Notes: a model not told the origin generated them from the sequence alone. A stretch of 8,496 nucleotides of DNA from Blautia sp. (GCA_017420455.1 JAFOJB010000357.1:1-8496); one strand, 5' to 3'. Counted from the stretch's first letter, positions 1 through 5,837 are shown. A program made the numbers and translations.

Positions 1-304
1 CTCCGGCGTATCTTTCCTGACGGATCAGTTTACCTTTCTTATCGTTCTCATCCTTATCCAGCCCCTTTGCGGCGCTGACAGTAAGATAACCTTTGTTCAG
101 CTCGATCGTGATCTCATCTTTTGCGAATCCCGGCAGATCGATATCAACCTCATAATGGTCATCGTGCTCATGCACATCCGTTTTCATCAGACGATCCGCA
201 TGTCTGCCGTACAGCTTCCTTTCAGTTCTGTCCAAATCGGAAAAATCCGGGAAATTAAACCAGTCATCAAAAAGATTTTCTCTAAAAATACTAGGCATCA
301 ACAT
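1..304 (-). CDS. Hsp20 / alpha-crystallin family small heat-shock protein (5' part; gene runs off the left edge)
   Basis: ATP-independent holdase of the Hsp20 family, expected to bind unfolding proteins in the cytoplasm as oligomers. The first 101 residues are visible. The N-terminus MLMPSIFRENLFDDWF is followed by an acidic, aromatic stretch, and the alpha-crystallin domain starts near residue 41. Its hallmark strands are present: YEVDIDLPGF at 51-60, the K-D-E-I turn at 62-65, and ELNKGYLTVSA at 68-78. The C-terminal half, including the expected I-x-I tail motif, lies outside the window. The start at 304 is chosen because GGAGG (313-317, complement) sits 8 bases upstream; a second in-frame ATG two codons later (298) is possible. 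Transcription starts about 115 bases upstream from a promoter overlapped by a CIRCE operator, so repression by HrcA is inferred. No frameshift is seen in the visible part. Confidence 0.93.
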   Translation of the reverse strand, partial: MLMPSIFRENLFDDWFNFPDFSDLDRTERKLYGRHADRLMKTDVHEHDDHYEVDIDLPGFAKDEITIELNKGYLTVSAAKGLDKDENDKKGKLIRQERYAG

Positions 305-427
305 AATCAATTCCTCCTTTTTTACTCAATCGTCTTTAATCAGCTTCATGAGCAATGGGACGGAGGGTTTGGATCGGTGAAGCCTTTTTTGCTTTCCTGA
401 TCTTCTTCGATCCTTTGTTCTGATTAT

Positions 428-456
428 GTTATATCACATATATTAGCACTCGTCAA
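428..456 (-). promoter_or_regulatory. Promoter of hsp20
   Basis: Read on the minus strand, TTGACG (complement of 451-456) and TATAAC (complement of 428-433) are separated by exactly 17 bases. This is a near-consensus vegetative sigma-factor promoter. The -35 box lies within the CIRCE operator, so a bound repressor would block polymerase. The resulting 5' leader to the ATG at 304 is about 115 bases long. Confidence 0.85.
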
Positions 457-469
457 GAGAGAGTGCTAA
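443..469. promoter_or_regulatory. CIRCE operator (HrcA binding site)
   Basis: TTAGCACTC (443-451), nine bases, then GAGTGCTAA (461-469). This matches the established CIRCE inverted repeat, TTAGCACTC-N9-GAGTGCTAA, at all 18 arm positions. It overlaps the -35 box of the hsp20 promoter. In Firmicutes this site is bound by HrcA, whose activity depends on GroEL; heat or misfolded protein relieves repression. No other gene start lies close by on either strand, so hsp20 is the likely target. Confidence 0.97.
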
Positions 470-552
470 TAAATTTTGTGAAAATTCTGTGTTTTTTCAG
501 AGCATAAAAGAGCAGACAGGCGCTTGTTCTGAAAAGGAATAATGTCATTTCT

Positions 553-582
553 AAAACGAATAATATCCATAAAACGAACAAT
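553..582. repeat. Direct repeats AAAACGAAYAAT
   Basis: AAAACGAATAAT (553-564) and AAAACGAACAAT (571-582) match at 11 of 12 bases, with starts 18 bases apart. A further partial copy, GAATAAT, lies at 537-543. They sit 100-150 bases upstream of the hsp20 promoter in very AT-rich DNA. They could be protein-binding boxes or simple sequence drift; no function is assigned. Confidence 0.55.
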
Positions 583-602
583 GTATTCAAATTAACGTCT
601 AT

Positions 603-626
603 TTCACTTCGAATTGCACTTCGAAT
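603..626. repeat. Tandem 12-base repeat containing TTCGAA
   Basis: TTCACTTCGAAT (603-614) is followed directly by TGCACTTCGAAT (615-626), so two copies of a 12-base unit differ at one base. Each unit contains the palindrome TTCGAA. The copies lie just outside the terminator at 640-662. Function unknown. Confidence 0.6.
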
Positions 627-639
627 AGTCAAAAATGGA

Positions 640-662
640 AAGCCCGGTTCAACGCCGGGCTT
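640..662 (-). terminator. Rho-independent terminator (possibly bidirectional)
   Basis: AAGCCCGG (640-647) pairs perfectly with CCGGGCTT (655-662) around a 7-base loop. In the minus direction the stem is followed by TCC and then five T residues, so it ends the gene at 649-951. In the plus direction it is followed by a short TT run, so weaker termination that way is possible. The stop codon of the minus-strand gene (649-651) lies in the loop, so the stem overlaps the end of the coding sequence. Confidence 0.85.
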
Positions 663-951
663 TTAAAACGTCTTTTATCTCAGGAGTATCCAGGAATTCC
701 CAGATCCTGTTGATGTTTTTATAGAGTTGGTCAGATTCAGCCTTGTTTAACACCATCATATACTGGAAATTCATGGATACATGCTTCTTTCCAACGATCA
801 CTACGGGGAAAAGGAGGGTTTCCTCAACCGGTTTGACCGAAATAGAGCGGTATTTTCCAACTGTCTCTATCGAGAGGCAGCAGAATTCATCGCTCCATTC
901 TTCCGTAACCGTTCCGTAGCGGTCATGGGAGTTCTTATTATAAACGATCAC
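649..951 (-). CDS. Small protein of unknown function (100 aa)
   Basis: I do not recognise the family. The protein starts MIVYNKNSHDRYG, has a beta-rich middle (VKPVEETLLFPVVIVGKKH), and ends in a charged helix-like segment (KAESDQLYKNINRIWEFLD) and a basic tail. No signal peptide or membrane segment is seen, so it is probably cytosolic. The GTG at 951 is preferred because AGGAGG (958-963, complement) stands 6 bases upstream. The frame stays open to a TTG at 1008, but that extension is serine-rich and overlaps another frame. The stop codon lies inside a strong terminator, which supports a real transcription unit. The start overlaps the 3' end of an open minus-strand frame (940-1050) without a credible start of its own. 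The gene may therefore be the intact second member of a pair whose first member has decayed. Codon use is more AT-rich than in the housekeeping neighbours. Confidence 0.55.
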   Translation of the reverse strand: MIVYNKNSHDRYGTVTEEWSDEFCCLSIETVGKYRSISVKPVEETLLFPVVIVGKKHVSMNFQYMMVLNKAESDQLYKNINRIWEFLDTPEIKDVLKARR

Positions 952-1050
952 ATAAGTCCTCCTTCCCCTTGAATTTTCCGTGATCGACGAACTCCTTGAA
1001 GAGCTCAATGAAGATCTTTACAGGCGTAAAGGTACCAGGTACCTTTACGT
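938..1050 (-). pseudogene. Possible 5'-truncated remnant of an upstream gene
   Basis: The minus-strand frame ending at 938 reads VKIFIELFKEFVDHGKFKG in its last third, which looks like genuine helical coding sequence. It overlaps the start of the small gene at 649-951 in the manner of translational coupling. Upstream, the frame runs straight through the palindrome at 1025-1049, where it reads KVPGTF, and then into low-quality sequence. No ATG, GTG or TTG with a Shine-Dalgarno site lies between the palindrome and the coding-like part. The likely explanation is a gene whose 5' end was lost or displaced at the palindrome. Product unknown, and coincidence cannot be excluded. Confidence 0.3.
1025..1049. 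repeat. 25-base near-perfect palindrome with internal GGTACC repeats
   Basis: CGTAAAGGTACC (1025-1036) and its exact reverse complement GGTACCTTTACG (1038-1049) flank a single A. The centre is also a direct repeat of GGTACC. There is no T tract, and a one-base loop suits DNA or an intermolecular structure better than an intrinsic terminator. It resembles a short REP-like or mobile palindromic element, and coding-like fragments on either side stop near it. Only one copy is in this window, so its repetitive nature is inference. Confidence 0.6.
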
Positions 1051-1164
1051 TGTAAGTCGCAGGGAACAAATTTGTAAAGGATTTCTGCGAAGATGGAGCA
1101 ACAAAAATATATGCTGAACGGTTGAAGGCGGCAGCAGCGTTATGGAAGATTGGGAGGGTATGCA

Positions 1165-1623
1165 ATGATAGAGTATCGATTTGCTGCGGTTTCTGATATT
1201 GATGCTCTCATACAGAGCAGACTGGAAATGCTTCGGGTCGTGAATGACCTGGGAGATGATTATGTATTCGGAGAAGACTTTGTACAGGCAAGCAGAGATT
1301 ATTTTCTGAAAGGTGACCAGATAACGGTGTTCGCACTCCAGGACAATATTATTGTCGGATGCGGTACTATTTGTTTTATGGCACTAATGCCGACATTCTC
1401 TCATCCGACAGGAAAACGTGCCCATCTTATGAATGTATATACGAATGGTGCCTATCGGAGGCAGGGTATAGCATATAAAATAACTACCATGCTTATCGAA
1501 GAGGCATGGGACAGAGGTGCTACAGAAATAAGCCTTGACGCCACTGAATCCGGGAGACCGCTTTACAGAAAATGTGGGTTTAAGGATTCGGATGAGTGTA
1601 TGGTACTGGTGAGAAAAAACTGA
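1165..1623 (+). CDS. GNAT family N-acetyltransferase (152 aa)
   Basis: Predicted acetyl-CoA-dependent acetyltransferase of the GNAT fold; the substrate is unknown. The start MIEYRFAAVSDIDAL is a typical GNAT first strand and helix. The beta4 strand and acetyl-CoA pyrophosphate loop are clear at about residues 88-103: LMNVYTNGAYRRQGIA, with the R-x-x-G-x-A signature at 98-103. The following helix is YKITTMLIEEA, and near the C-terminus LDATESGRPLYRKCGF supplies the conserved tyrosine and GF turn. Length is normal for a single-domain GNAT. The ATG at 1165 is chosen because GGGAGG lies about 6 bases upstream; an in-frame TTG at 1150 would place that site inside the gene. No convincing promoter was found just upstream. 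Base composition is more AT-rich than in lepA, hemW or uvrA. The gene converges on holA with a 49-base gap. Confidence 0.9.
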   Translation: MIEYRFAAVSDIDALIQSRLEMLRVVNDLGDDYVFGEDFVQASRDYFLKGDQITVFALQDNIIVGCGTICFMALMPTFSHPTGKRAHLMNVYTNGAYRRQGIAYKITTMLIEEAWDRGATEISLDATESGRPLYRKCGFKDSDECMVLVRKN

Positions 1624-1672
1624 CGTACCTGACATAACCTTATCTACTGTCAGCATGGAGGCAATCTGGATG

Positions 1673-2659
1673 CTATCTGTCCTGGCGGGAACTGTACTTC
1701 ATGATGAGCAGTTCTACGCTCAGAATGTCGCTGAGCTGGCCGGTCTTTACTGCTTCCTCCGCCTCCACGAAGTCCTTCACGGCCTGGCGGAGGGCAGCGG
1801 CTGTATAGGCCCGGGCGCAGCCGGACAGTTTTTTCCGGATATAATCCTGTACCTTGAGAACCTTCGCGATCTCCACCCCGGGGATGCCTTCCGCTTCCAT
1901 TTGCTTTATCTGCAGGAGCTGGTTGAACTGTCTTGCCAGCAGGAAAAGAATGCGCAGAGGGGGCTCCTTCAGGGTAAGAAGATCCTGATAAAGCCTGAGC
2001 GCCAGCTTCTGATCCCGGTTGGCGACTGCCGTGACCATATCGAAGATCTTATTCATGGTCTGGGTGCTGCAGACAGCATCGATGTCCTTCAGGGATACCA
2101 CATCTCTTCCTTCGGTGAAGGAGATCAGCTTTAACAGTTCATTCCGTATATTCTCCATGTCATTTCCCGTATGGGCGAGCAGATAGGACGCATCCTGGCG
2201 GGTGATCTTTCTGCCCTGCTTATTCAGAAACTGCGAGAGCCATTGCAGCAGCTTTTCCTCGCTGAGCCGGTCATACACGAACACCTGGCCTCTGGAATTC
2301 ACTGCCTTGTACATCCGGCTCCGCTTATCCACCTGCTCTTCCACGAAAACAAGATGCATATAAGAAGGAAGAGAAGGGAGATAATCTGCCAGTTCATCAC
2401 ATTTATTCTTGAAAAAACCGGTATTTTCCAGGAGTGCCACACGCCTGTCTGCAAAGAAGGGCATGGTTTCGCAGAAGTCGATCAGCTTTGGAATGCTGAT
2501 ATCCTTCCCCTCATAGCGGGCGAAATTGATCTCTTCGCCCTCCGGCACCAGGGCAGAAAGAAGCTCTTTCCTGGCGTTCAGAAGAAGGTACTTTTCTTCT
2601 CCATATAAAAGATAGAGCTGGCTGAATTCGTTTTTTCGGATATCGTCTTTGACGCTCAT
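1673..2659 (-). CDS. holA: DNA polymerase III subunit delta (clamp loader)
   Basis: The delta subunit opens the beta sliding clamp as part of the replicative clamp loader. The 328-residue length suits the family. The N-terminus MSVKDDIRKNEFSQLYLLYG followed by EEKYLLLNARKELL matches the first strand and helix of the delta AAA+-like domain. Further family-like segments are ETMPFFADRRVALLEN, the HTGNDMENIRNELLKL region, and a C-terminal helical collar containing LARQFNQLLQIKQM. As expected for delta there is no Walker A motif. The start at 2659 is supported by AGGAG about 10 bases upstream and by a good promoter at 2736-2764. A longer frame reaching 3106 would cross that promoter and the divergent gene, so it is rejected. 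In many Firmicutes holA lies in the rpsT-gpr-lepA neighbourhood, and here it is 1 kb from lepA. No clear intrinsic terminator is visible in the 49-base gap to the GNAT gene. Confidence 0.95.
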   Translation of the reverse strand: MSVKDDIRKNEFSQLYLLYGEEKYLLLNARKELLSALVPEGEEINFARYEGKDISIPKLIDFCETMPFFADRRVALLENTGFFKNKCDELADYLPSLPSYMHLVFVEEQVDKRSRMYKAVNSRGQVFVYDRLSEEKLLQWLSQFLNKQGRKITRQDASYLLAHTGNDMENIRNELLKLISFTEGRDVVSLKDIDAVCSTQTMNKIFDMVTAVANRDQKLALRLYQDLLTLKEPPLRILFLLARQFNQLLQIKQMEAEGIPGVEIAKVLKVQDYIRKKLSGCARAYTAAALRQAVKDFVEAEEAVKTGQLSDILSVELLIMKYSSRQDR

Positions 2660-2735
2660 GAATGAAAGACTCCTGTTCGATCGATACTGGATTACTGTGG
2701 TTCTCATCACCGGAAAAGGAAGCACCGGTTCTGTC

Positions 2736-2764
2736 ATCATAACATAGTTGCTGCTCACGGTCAA
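2736..2764 (-). promoter_or_regulatory. Promoter of holA
   Basis: On the minus strand TTGACC (complement of 2759-2764) and TATGAT (complement of 2736-2741) are separated by 17 bases, close to the vegetative consensus. The predicted leader to the ATG at 2659 is about 70 bases. The promoter sets the holA start and argues against the longer upstream frame. Confidence 0.8.
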
Positions 2765-2833
2765 ACAGAGAACAGGAAGGGGTTGACAGTGGGGAAGCAG
2801 AATATTTACGGTTACGGAAAGAGTCAGTAATAC

Positions 2834-2862
2834 TTTACAAATCTGCCCATAAGGGGTAAAGT
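2834..2862 (+). promoter_or_regulatory. Possible promoter of the CYTH gene, within an inverted repeat
   Basis: TTTACA (2834-2839) and TAAAGT (2857-2862) are 17 bases apart, and the start codon at 2898 is about 30 bases past the expected transcription start. The hexamers lie inside an inverted repeat, ACTTTAC (2832-2838) and GTAAAGT (2856-2862), which could be an operator. A perfect TTGACA at 2783-2788 lacks a well-placed -10 box. Confidence 0.4.
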
Positions 2863-2897
2863 GAAAGAAAATAACGCATAAGGGCAGGAGAGAACGT

Positions 2898-3404
2898 ATG
2901 GAAATAGAAAGAAAATGGATGGTAAAGGGCTGGCCGGAAAAAGAGCTCCCGCTTTTATATGAGCACAGTATGCGGCAGGGATATCTGACAGTGATCCCTA
3001 CCGTGCGGATACGGGAGGAAAAGAAGACGGGAGAGGAGGCAGAGTATATCCTCTGTTTTAAATCTCCCGGCGGCATCAGCAGGAAAGAGATCGAGATTGC
3101 GATCACCCGGGATAAATTCCTGGAGCTGGAGGACCTGATCGGCCGTCCTCTGATTCCGAAGATCCGAAGGACATATCAGCTGCCGGACGGCCTTCGCCTG
3201 GAAGTGAATCATGTAGATGAAGGGCTTCCCACGGAATTCTGGTATGCGGAAGTGGAGTACCGGTCTGTAGAGGAAGCACGTGCCTGGAATCCGGAGACGG
3301 CAGGGCTGGAAGATTTTCTTTCGGACGAAGTCACGGAAATGCCCGGACAGAGTATGGGAGCCTACTGGATGTGGACCAGGTGCGGCGCGCCGAAACCCTT
3401 TTAA
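2898..3404 (+). CDS. CYTH domain protein, triphosphate tunnel metalloenzyme family (168 aa)
   Basis: The signature EIERKW at residues 2-7 is the CYTH hallmark. CYTH proteins form an eight-stranded beta tunnel that binds metal and triphosphate; small bacterial members hydrolyse inorganic tripolyphosphate, thiamine triphosphate or nucleotides. The charged tunnel residues expected in the fold are visible: VRIRE (36-40), the lysine in CFKS (53-56), RKEIEI (62-67), IRRTY (89-93), LEVNHVDEG (101-109) and YAEVEY (116-121). The short length fits a stand-alone CYTH domain with no fused CHAD domain. The start is supported by AGGAG 7 bases upstream. The gene is divergent from holA and ends in a long hairpin. 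The exact substrate cannot be told from sequence. Confidence 0.9.
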   Translation: MEIERKWMVKGWPEKELPLLYEHSMRQGYLTVIPTVRIREEKKTGEEAEYILCFKSPGGISRKEIEIAITRDKFLELEDLIGRPLIPKIRRTYQLPDGLRLEVNHVDEGLPTEFWYAEVEYRSVEEARAWNPETAGLEDFLSDEVTEMPGQSMGAYWMWTRCGAPKPF

Positions 3405-3408
3405 ACAG

Positions 3409-3460
3409 AAGACCCCGGGTGTCCGGGAGCCTGCCTGCGCGGCACATCACCCGAGGTCTT
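3409..3460 (+). terminator. Long hairpin after the CYTH gene, probable terminator
   Basis: Bases 3409-3421 pair with 3448-3460 in a 13-base stem with one C-A mismatch, starting AAGACC and ending GGTCTT, around a 26-base GC-rich loop. It begins four bases after the CYTH stop codon. Only TTT follows the stem, so termination may be inefficient and some read-through into lepA is possible. Confidence 0.55.
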
Positions 3461-3482
3461 TGGGTACGGACGCAGAAAAAGG

Positions 3483-3512
3483 ATGACAGAAAATCGGAAG
3501 GTGTGTTATAAT
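3483..3512 (+). promoter_or_regulatory. Promoter of lepA
   Basis: ATGACA (3483-3488) and a perfect TATAAT (3507-3512) are separated by 18 bases. The base string before the -10 box is GTGTGT. Transcription should start near 3519, giving a leader of about 105 bases. The next three genes probably share this transcript at least in part. Confidence 0.8.
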
Positions 3513-3518
3513 ACTCTG

Positions 3519-3561
3519 GTTTACAGTAAACGCCAGGGTAACAGGACTTTGCCGTTTACTG
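3519..3561 (+). promoter_or_regulatory. GTTTAC/GTAAAC inverted elements at the lepA transcription start
   Basis: GTTTAC (3519-3524), A, GTAAAC (3526-3531) is a 13-base palindrome placed at the predicted transcription start. A second inverse copy downstream makes a perfect 9-base inverted repeat: CAGTAAACG (3524-3532) with CGTTTACTG (3553-3561). The layout suits either an operator with two sites or an RNA hairpin in the leader. No known regulator is assigned. Confidence 0.45.
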
Positions 3562-3624
3562 CAGTTTTCTGGAAAAAGATATTACGGCGGCGGCCGTTTC
3601 GAAAACAGGCAGGAGGAATTCTAC

Positions 3625-5433
3625 TTGACAGACCAGAGTAAAATCAGAAATTTCTGTATTATCGCCCATATAGATCATGGCAAATCCACCCTGGCAGACA
3701 GGATCATTGAAAAGACCGGTCTGCTCACCGAGAGAGAAATGCAGGCCCAGATCCTGGATAACATGGAACTGGAACGGGAGCGGGGGATCACCATCAAATC
3801 CCAGGCCTGCAGGATCGTGTACAAGGCAAAAAGCGGAGAGGAATATATCTTCAATCTTATCGATACTCCCGGGCATGTGGATTTTAACTACGAGGTATCC
3901 CGGAGCCTGGCCGCCTGCGACGGCGCCATCCTGGTGGTGGATGCTGCCCAGGGGATCGAGGCACAGACTCTGGCAAATGTCTATATGGCGCTGGATCACG
4001 ATCTGGATGTGGTCCCCGTGATCAACAAGATCGATCTTCCCAGCGCGCAGCCCCAGAGGGTCATCAATGAGATCGAGGATGTCATCGGCCTGGAAGCCCA
4101 GGACGCGCCTCAGATTTCTGCCAAGACCGGGCAGAACATCGAGGATGTGCTGGAGGCGGTGGTCGCCAGGATCCCTGCGCCGAAGGGCGACCCGGATGCT
4201 CCGCTGAAGGCTCTGATCTTCGATTCCGTATACGATTCCTATAAGGGAGTCATTGTTTTTATGCGTATCATGGATGGAGTTGTGAAAAAAGGAACCCCGA
4301 TCCGCATGATGGCCACCGGCTTTACGACAGAGGTTGTGGAGGTGGGGTATTTCGGAGCAGGGCAGTTTATTCCCTGCGACGAGCTTTCCGCCGGTATGGT
4401 GGGGTACCTGACAGCCAGCATCAAGAATGTAAGGGATACGCGGGTAGGCGATACGGTCACCGACAGTTCCCGGCCCTGCAGGGAAGCCCTTCCAGGCTAC
4501 AAGAAGGTAAATCCTATGGTATACTGCGGCATGTATCCCGCGGACGGTGCCAGGTACGGGGATCTGAGAGACGCTCTGGAAAAACTGCAGCTGAACGATG
4601 CGTCTCTTTTCTATGAACCGGAGACCTCGGTGGCACTGGGATTTGGCTTCCGGTGCGGCTTCCTTGGACTTCTTCACCTGGAGATCATCCAGGAAAGACT
4701 GGAGAGGGAATATAACCTGGATCTGGTCACCACCGCTCCAAGCGTTATCTACAAGGTGCATAAGACCAACGGTGAAGTGATCGACCTGACGAACCCCACC
4801 AATCTTCCGGATCCTTCGGAGATCGACTATATGGAAGAGCCTATAGTGGACGCGGAGATCATGGTGACCACAGAGTTCATCGGGGCGATCATGGACCTCT
4901 GCCAGGAGAGACGCGGGCAGTATCTGGGAATGGAATATATGGAAGAGACGCGGGCTCTTCTGAAATACAAGCTTCCCCTGAACGAAATCATATATGATTT
5001 CTTTGACGCGCTGAAATCCCGCTCCAGGGGCTATGCCTCCCTGGATTATGAGCTTTCCGGCTACCAGAGGAGCGAGCTGGTGAAGCTGGATATCCTGGTG
5101 AACAAGGAGGAGGTAGACGCCCTGTCCTTCATCGTCCACGGGGATACCGCCTATGAAAGAGGACGTAAAATGTGCGAGAAGCTGAAGGACGAGATTCCCA
5201 GGCAGCTTTTCGAGATTCCGATCCAGGCTGCGATCGGCAGCAAGATCATCGCCAGGGAGACGGTGAAGGCGCTCCGGAAGGACGTGCTGGCCAAGTGCTA
5301 TGGCGGTGATATCACAAGAAAGAAAAAGCTTCTGGAGAAGCAGAAAGAGGGAAAGAAGCGGATGCGCCAGGTGGGCAACGTGGAGATTCCGCAGAAGGCT
5401 TTCATGAGTGTGCTGAAGCTTGATGATAAATGA
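3625..5433 (+). CDS. lepA: Elongation factor 4 (LepA), ribosome back-translocating GTPase
   Basis: LepA is a translational GTPase that binds the 70S ribosome and helps with stalled or mis-translocated states and ribosome assembly. All GTPase motifs are visible: the P loop AHIDHGKST (14-22), DTPGH (80-84), NKID (134-137) and SAK (165-167). Next come the EF-G-like domains, with [16 protein letters not shown], and the LepA-specific C-terminal domain ending in [20 protein letters not shown] and the [11 protein letters not shown] motif. The 602-residue length is normal. The start is a TTG at 3625, with AGGAGG 8 bases upstream and the family-typical start (T-D-Q-S-K-I-R-N-F). Codon use is GC-rich and even, with no break. 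It leads a run with a lipoprotein gene and hemW; lepA next to hemW is a known Firmicute arrangement (in Bacillus subtilis followed by hrcA-grpE-dnaK-dnaJ). A 653-residue antisense frame covers it but is a shadow. Confidence 0.98.
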   Translation: MTDQSKIRNFCIIAHIDHGKSTLADRIIEKTGLLTEREMQAQILDNMELERERGITIKSQACRIVYKAKSGEEYIFNLIDTPGHVDFNYEVSRSLAACDGAILVVDAAQGIEAQTLANVYMALDHDLDVVPVINKIDLPSAQPQRVINEIEDVIGLEAQDAPQISAKTGQNIEDVLEAVVARIPAPKGDPDAPLKALIFDSVYDSYKGVIVFMRIMDGVVKKGTPIRMMATGFTTEVVEVGYFGAGQFIPCDELSAGMVGYLTASIKNVRDTRVGDTVTDSSRPCREALPGYKKVNPMVYCGMYPADGARYGDLRDALEKLQLNDASLFYEPETSVALGFGFRCGFLGLLHLEIIQERLEREYNLDLVTTAPSVIYKVHKTNGEVIDLTNPTNLPDPSEIDYMEEPIVDAEIMVTTEFIGAIMDLCQERRGQYLGMEYMEETRALLKYKLPLNEIIYDFFDALKSRSRGYASLDYELSGYQRSELVKLDILVNKEEVDALSFIVHGDTAYERGRKMCEKLKDEIPRQLFEIPIQAAIGSKIIARETVKALRKDVLAKCYGGDITRKKKLLEKQKEGKKRMRQVGNVEIPQKAFMSVLKLDDK

Positions 5434-5494
5434 TCCCGCTGCCCGGAAGCGCATTTTGAGGACCAGAGGGCGCTTCCGGATCGCACCGGGATCA
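5431..5494 (+). other. Nested hairpin directly after lepA
   Basis: Two stacked perfect inverted repeats start at the lepA stop codon. The outer arms are TGATCCCG (5431-5438) and CGGGATCA (5487-5494). The inner arms are CCGGAAGCGC (5443-5452) and GCGCTTCCGG (5470-5479). They are separated by a 4/7-base internal loop and capped by a 17-base loop. No T tract follows, so it is not a classical terminator. It may stabilise or mark a processing point in the lepA mRNA, or reduce read-through into the lipoprotein gene 22 bases on. Confidence 0.65.
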
Positions 5495-5516
5495 TAATAA
5501 GGGAAAGGATGCCGCA

Positions 5517-5792
5517 ATGACCAGGTCGAATTTAGCTGAGAACAGGACAGATCATAAAAAAGGATGGAGAGCAGGAGCTCTTTTTCTGGCGCTTCTTTCA
5601 GGCTGCCTTTGGGCTGCGGGCTGCGGTCAGAAGGCGGATGTGCCTCCGGAGGAGACGCAGGTACTTGGCGTGACCATCACCCCGGTACCGACGCCCACGC
5701 CGGAGCCATATACCAACTATCCAAAAGCCCTTGCCGAGAAAAACGGCGTCACCTTTGTAAACCAGTATCTGATCGACGATATGTCCCGTTAA
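5517..5792 (+). CDS. Short predicted lipoprotein of unknown function (91 aa)
   Basis: A charged N-region with K14, K15 and R18 precedes a hydrophobic segment AGALFLALLSGCLWAAGC (19-36). Two lipobox candidates exist: L-S-G-C with C30, which fits the consensus, and A-A-G-C with C36, followed by G-Q. The protein is probably lipid-anchored on the outer face of the cytoplasmic membrane. The mature part has a proline/threonine linker (TPVPTPTPEP, about 55-64) and a short C-terminal segment containing YTNYPKALAEKNGVTF. Only about 55-60 residues follow the lipid anchor and no known domain is seen. The start ATG at 5517 has AAAGGA about 8 bases upstream. It sits 83 bases after lepA and 89 before the likely hemW start, on the same strand, and probably shares the transcript. 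It could be the truncated N-terminus of a longer lipoprotein, but no downstream continuation in another frame was recognised. Confidence 0.75.
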   Translation: MTRSNLAENRTDHKKGWRAGALFLALLSGCLWAAGCGQKADVPPEETQVLGVTITPVPTPTPEPYTNYPKALAEKNGVTFVNQYLIDDMSR

Positions 5793-5804
5793 GGGAAGCA
5801 TCTT

Positions 5805-5837
5805 CTGCAGGCTACAGAAAGAAAGAAGAGCCCGCAG
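5805..5837 (+). other. Imperfect hairpin between lipoprotein gene and hemW
   Basis: CTGCAGGCT (5805-5813) and AGCCCGCAG (5829-5837) can pair over 9 bases with one mismatch around a 15-base A/G-rich loop. Only three T residues follow at 5840-5842. It may be a weak terminator or a chance structure. Confidence 0.3.

Larger units (their letters stand above)
305..648. other. Intergenic region upstream of hsp20
   Basis: No gene is supported here. The part from 305 to about 420 is the hsp20 leader, with its Shine-Dalgarno site at 313-317. 428-469 holds the promoter and CIRCE operator. 470-640 is strongly AT-rich. It contains an imperfect inverted repeat (TTTTCAGAGCA at 494-504 and TGTTCTGAAAA at 525-535, one mismatch, 20-base loop) and two sets of short direct repeats annotated separately. 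The terminator of the minus-strand gene at 649-951 begins at 640. A plus-strand open frame at 155-400 overlaps the coding part of hsp20 and is treated as a shadow. Confidence 0.7.

Noticed and set aside
952..1008. TTG at 1008 as start of the small unknown gene
   Set aside because: It lacks a Shine-Dalgarno site and adds a serine-rich stretch; GTG at 951 has AGGAGG 6 bases upstream.
1629..1653. CTGACA ... TGTCAG inverted repeat between the GNAT gene and holA as a terminator
   Set aside because: The stem is only 6 bases with a 13-base loop and no T tract on either strand.
2783..2808. TTGACA at 2783 with TATTTA as the promoter of the CYTH gene
   Set aside because: The spacer would be only 14 bases; the pair at 2834-2862 has proper 17-base spacing.
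2660..3106. N-terminal extension of holA to 3106
   Set aside because: It would cross the holA promoter and the divergent CYTH gene, and the added residues do not look like HolA.
3556..5517. 653-residue minus-strand open frame, longer than lepA
   Set aside because: It is antisense to the unmistakable lepA. Its translation is rich in H, L, R and G with no domain, as expected from a GC-rich third-position shadow.
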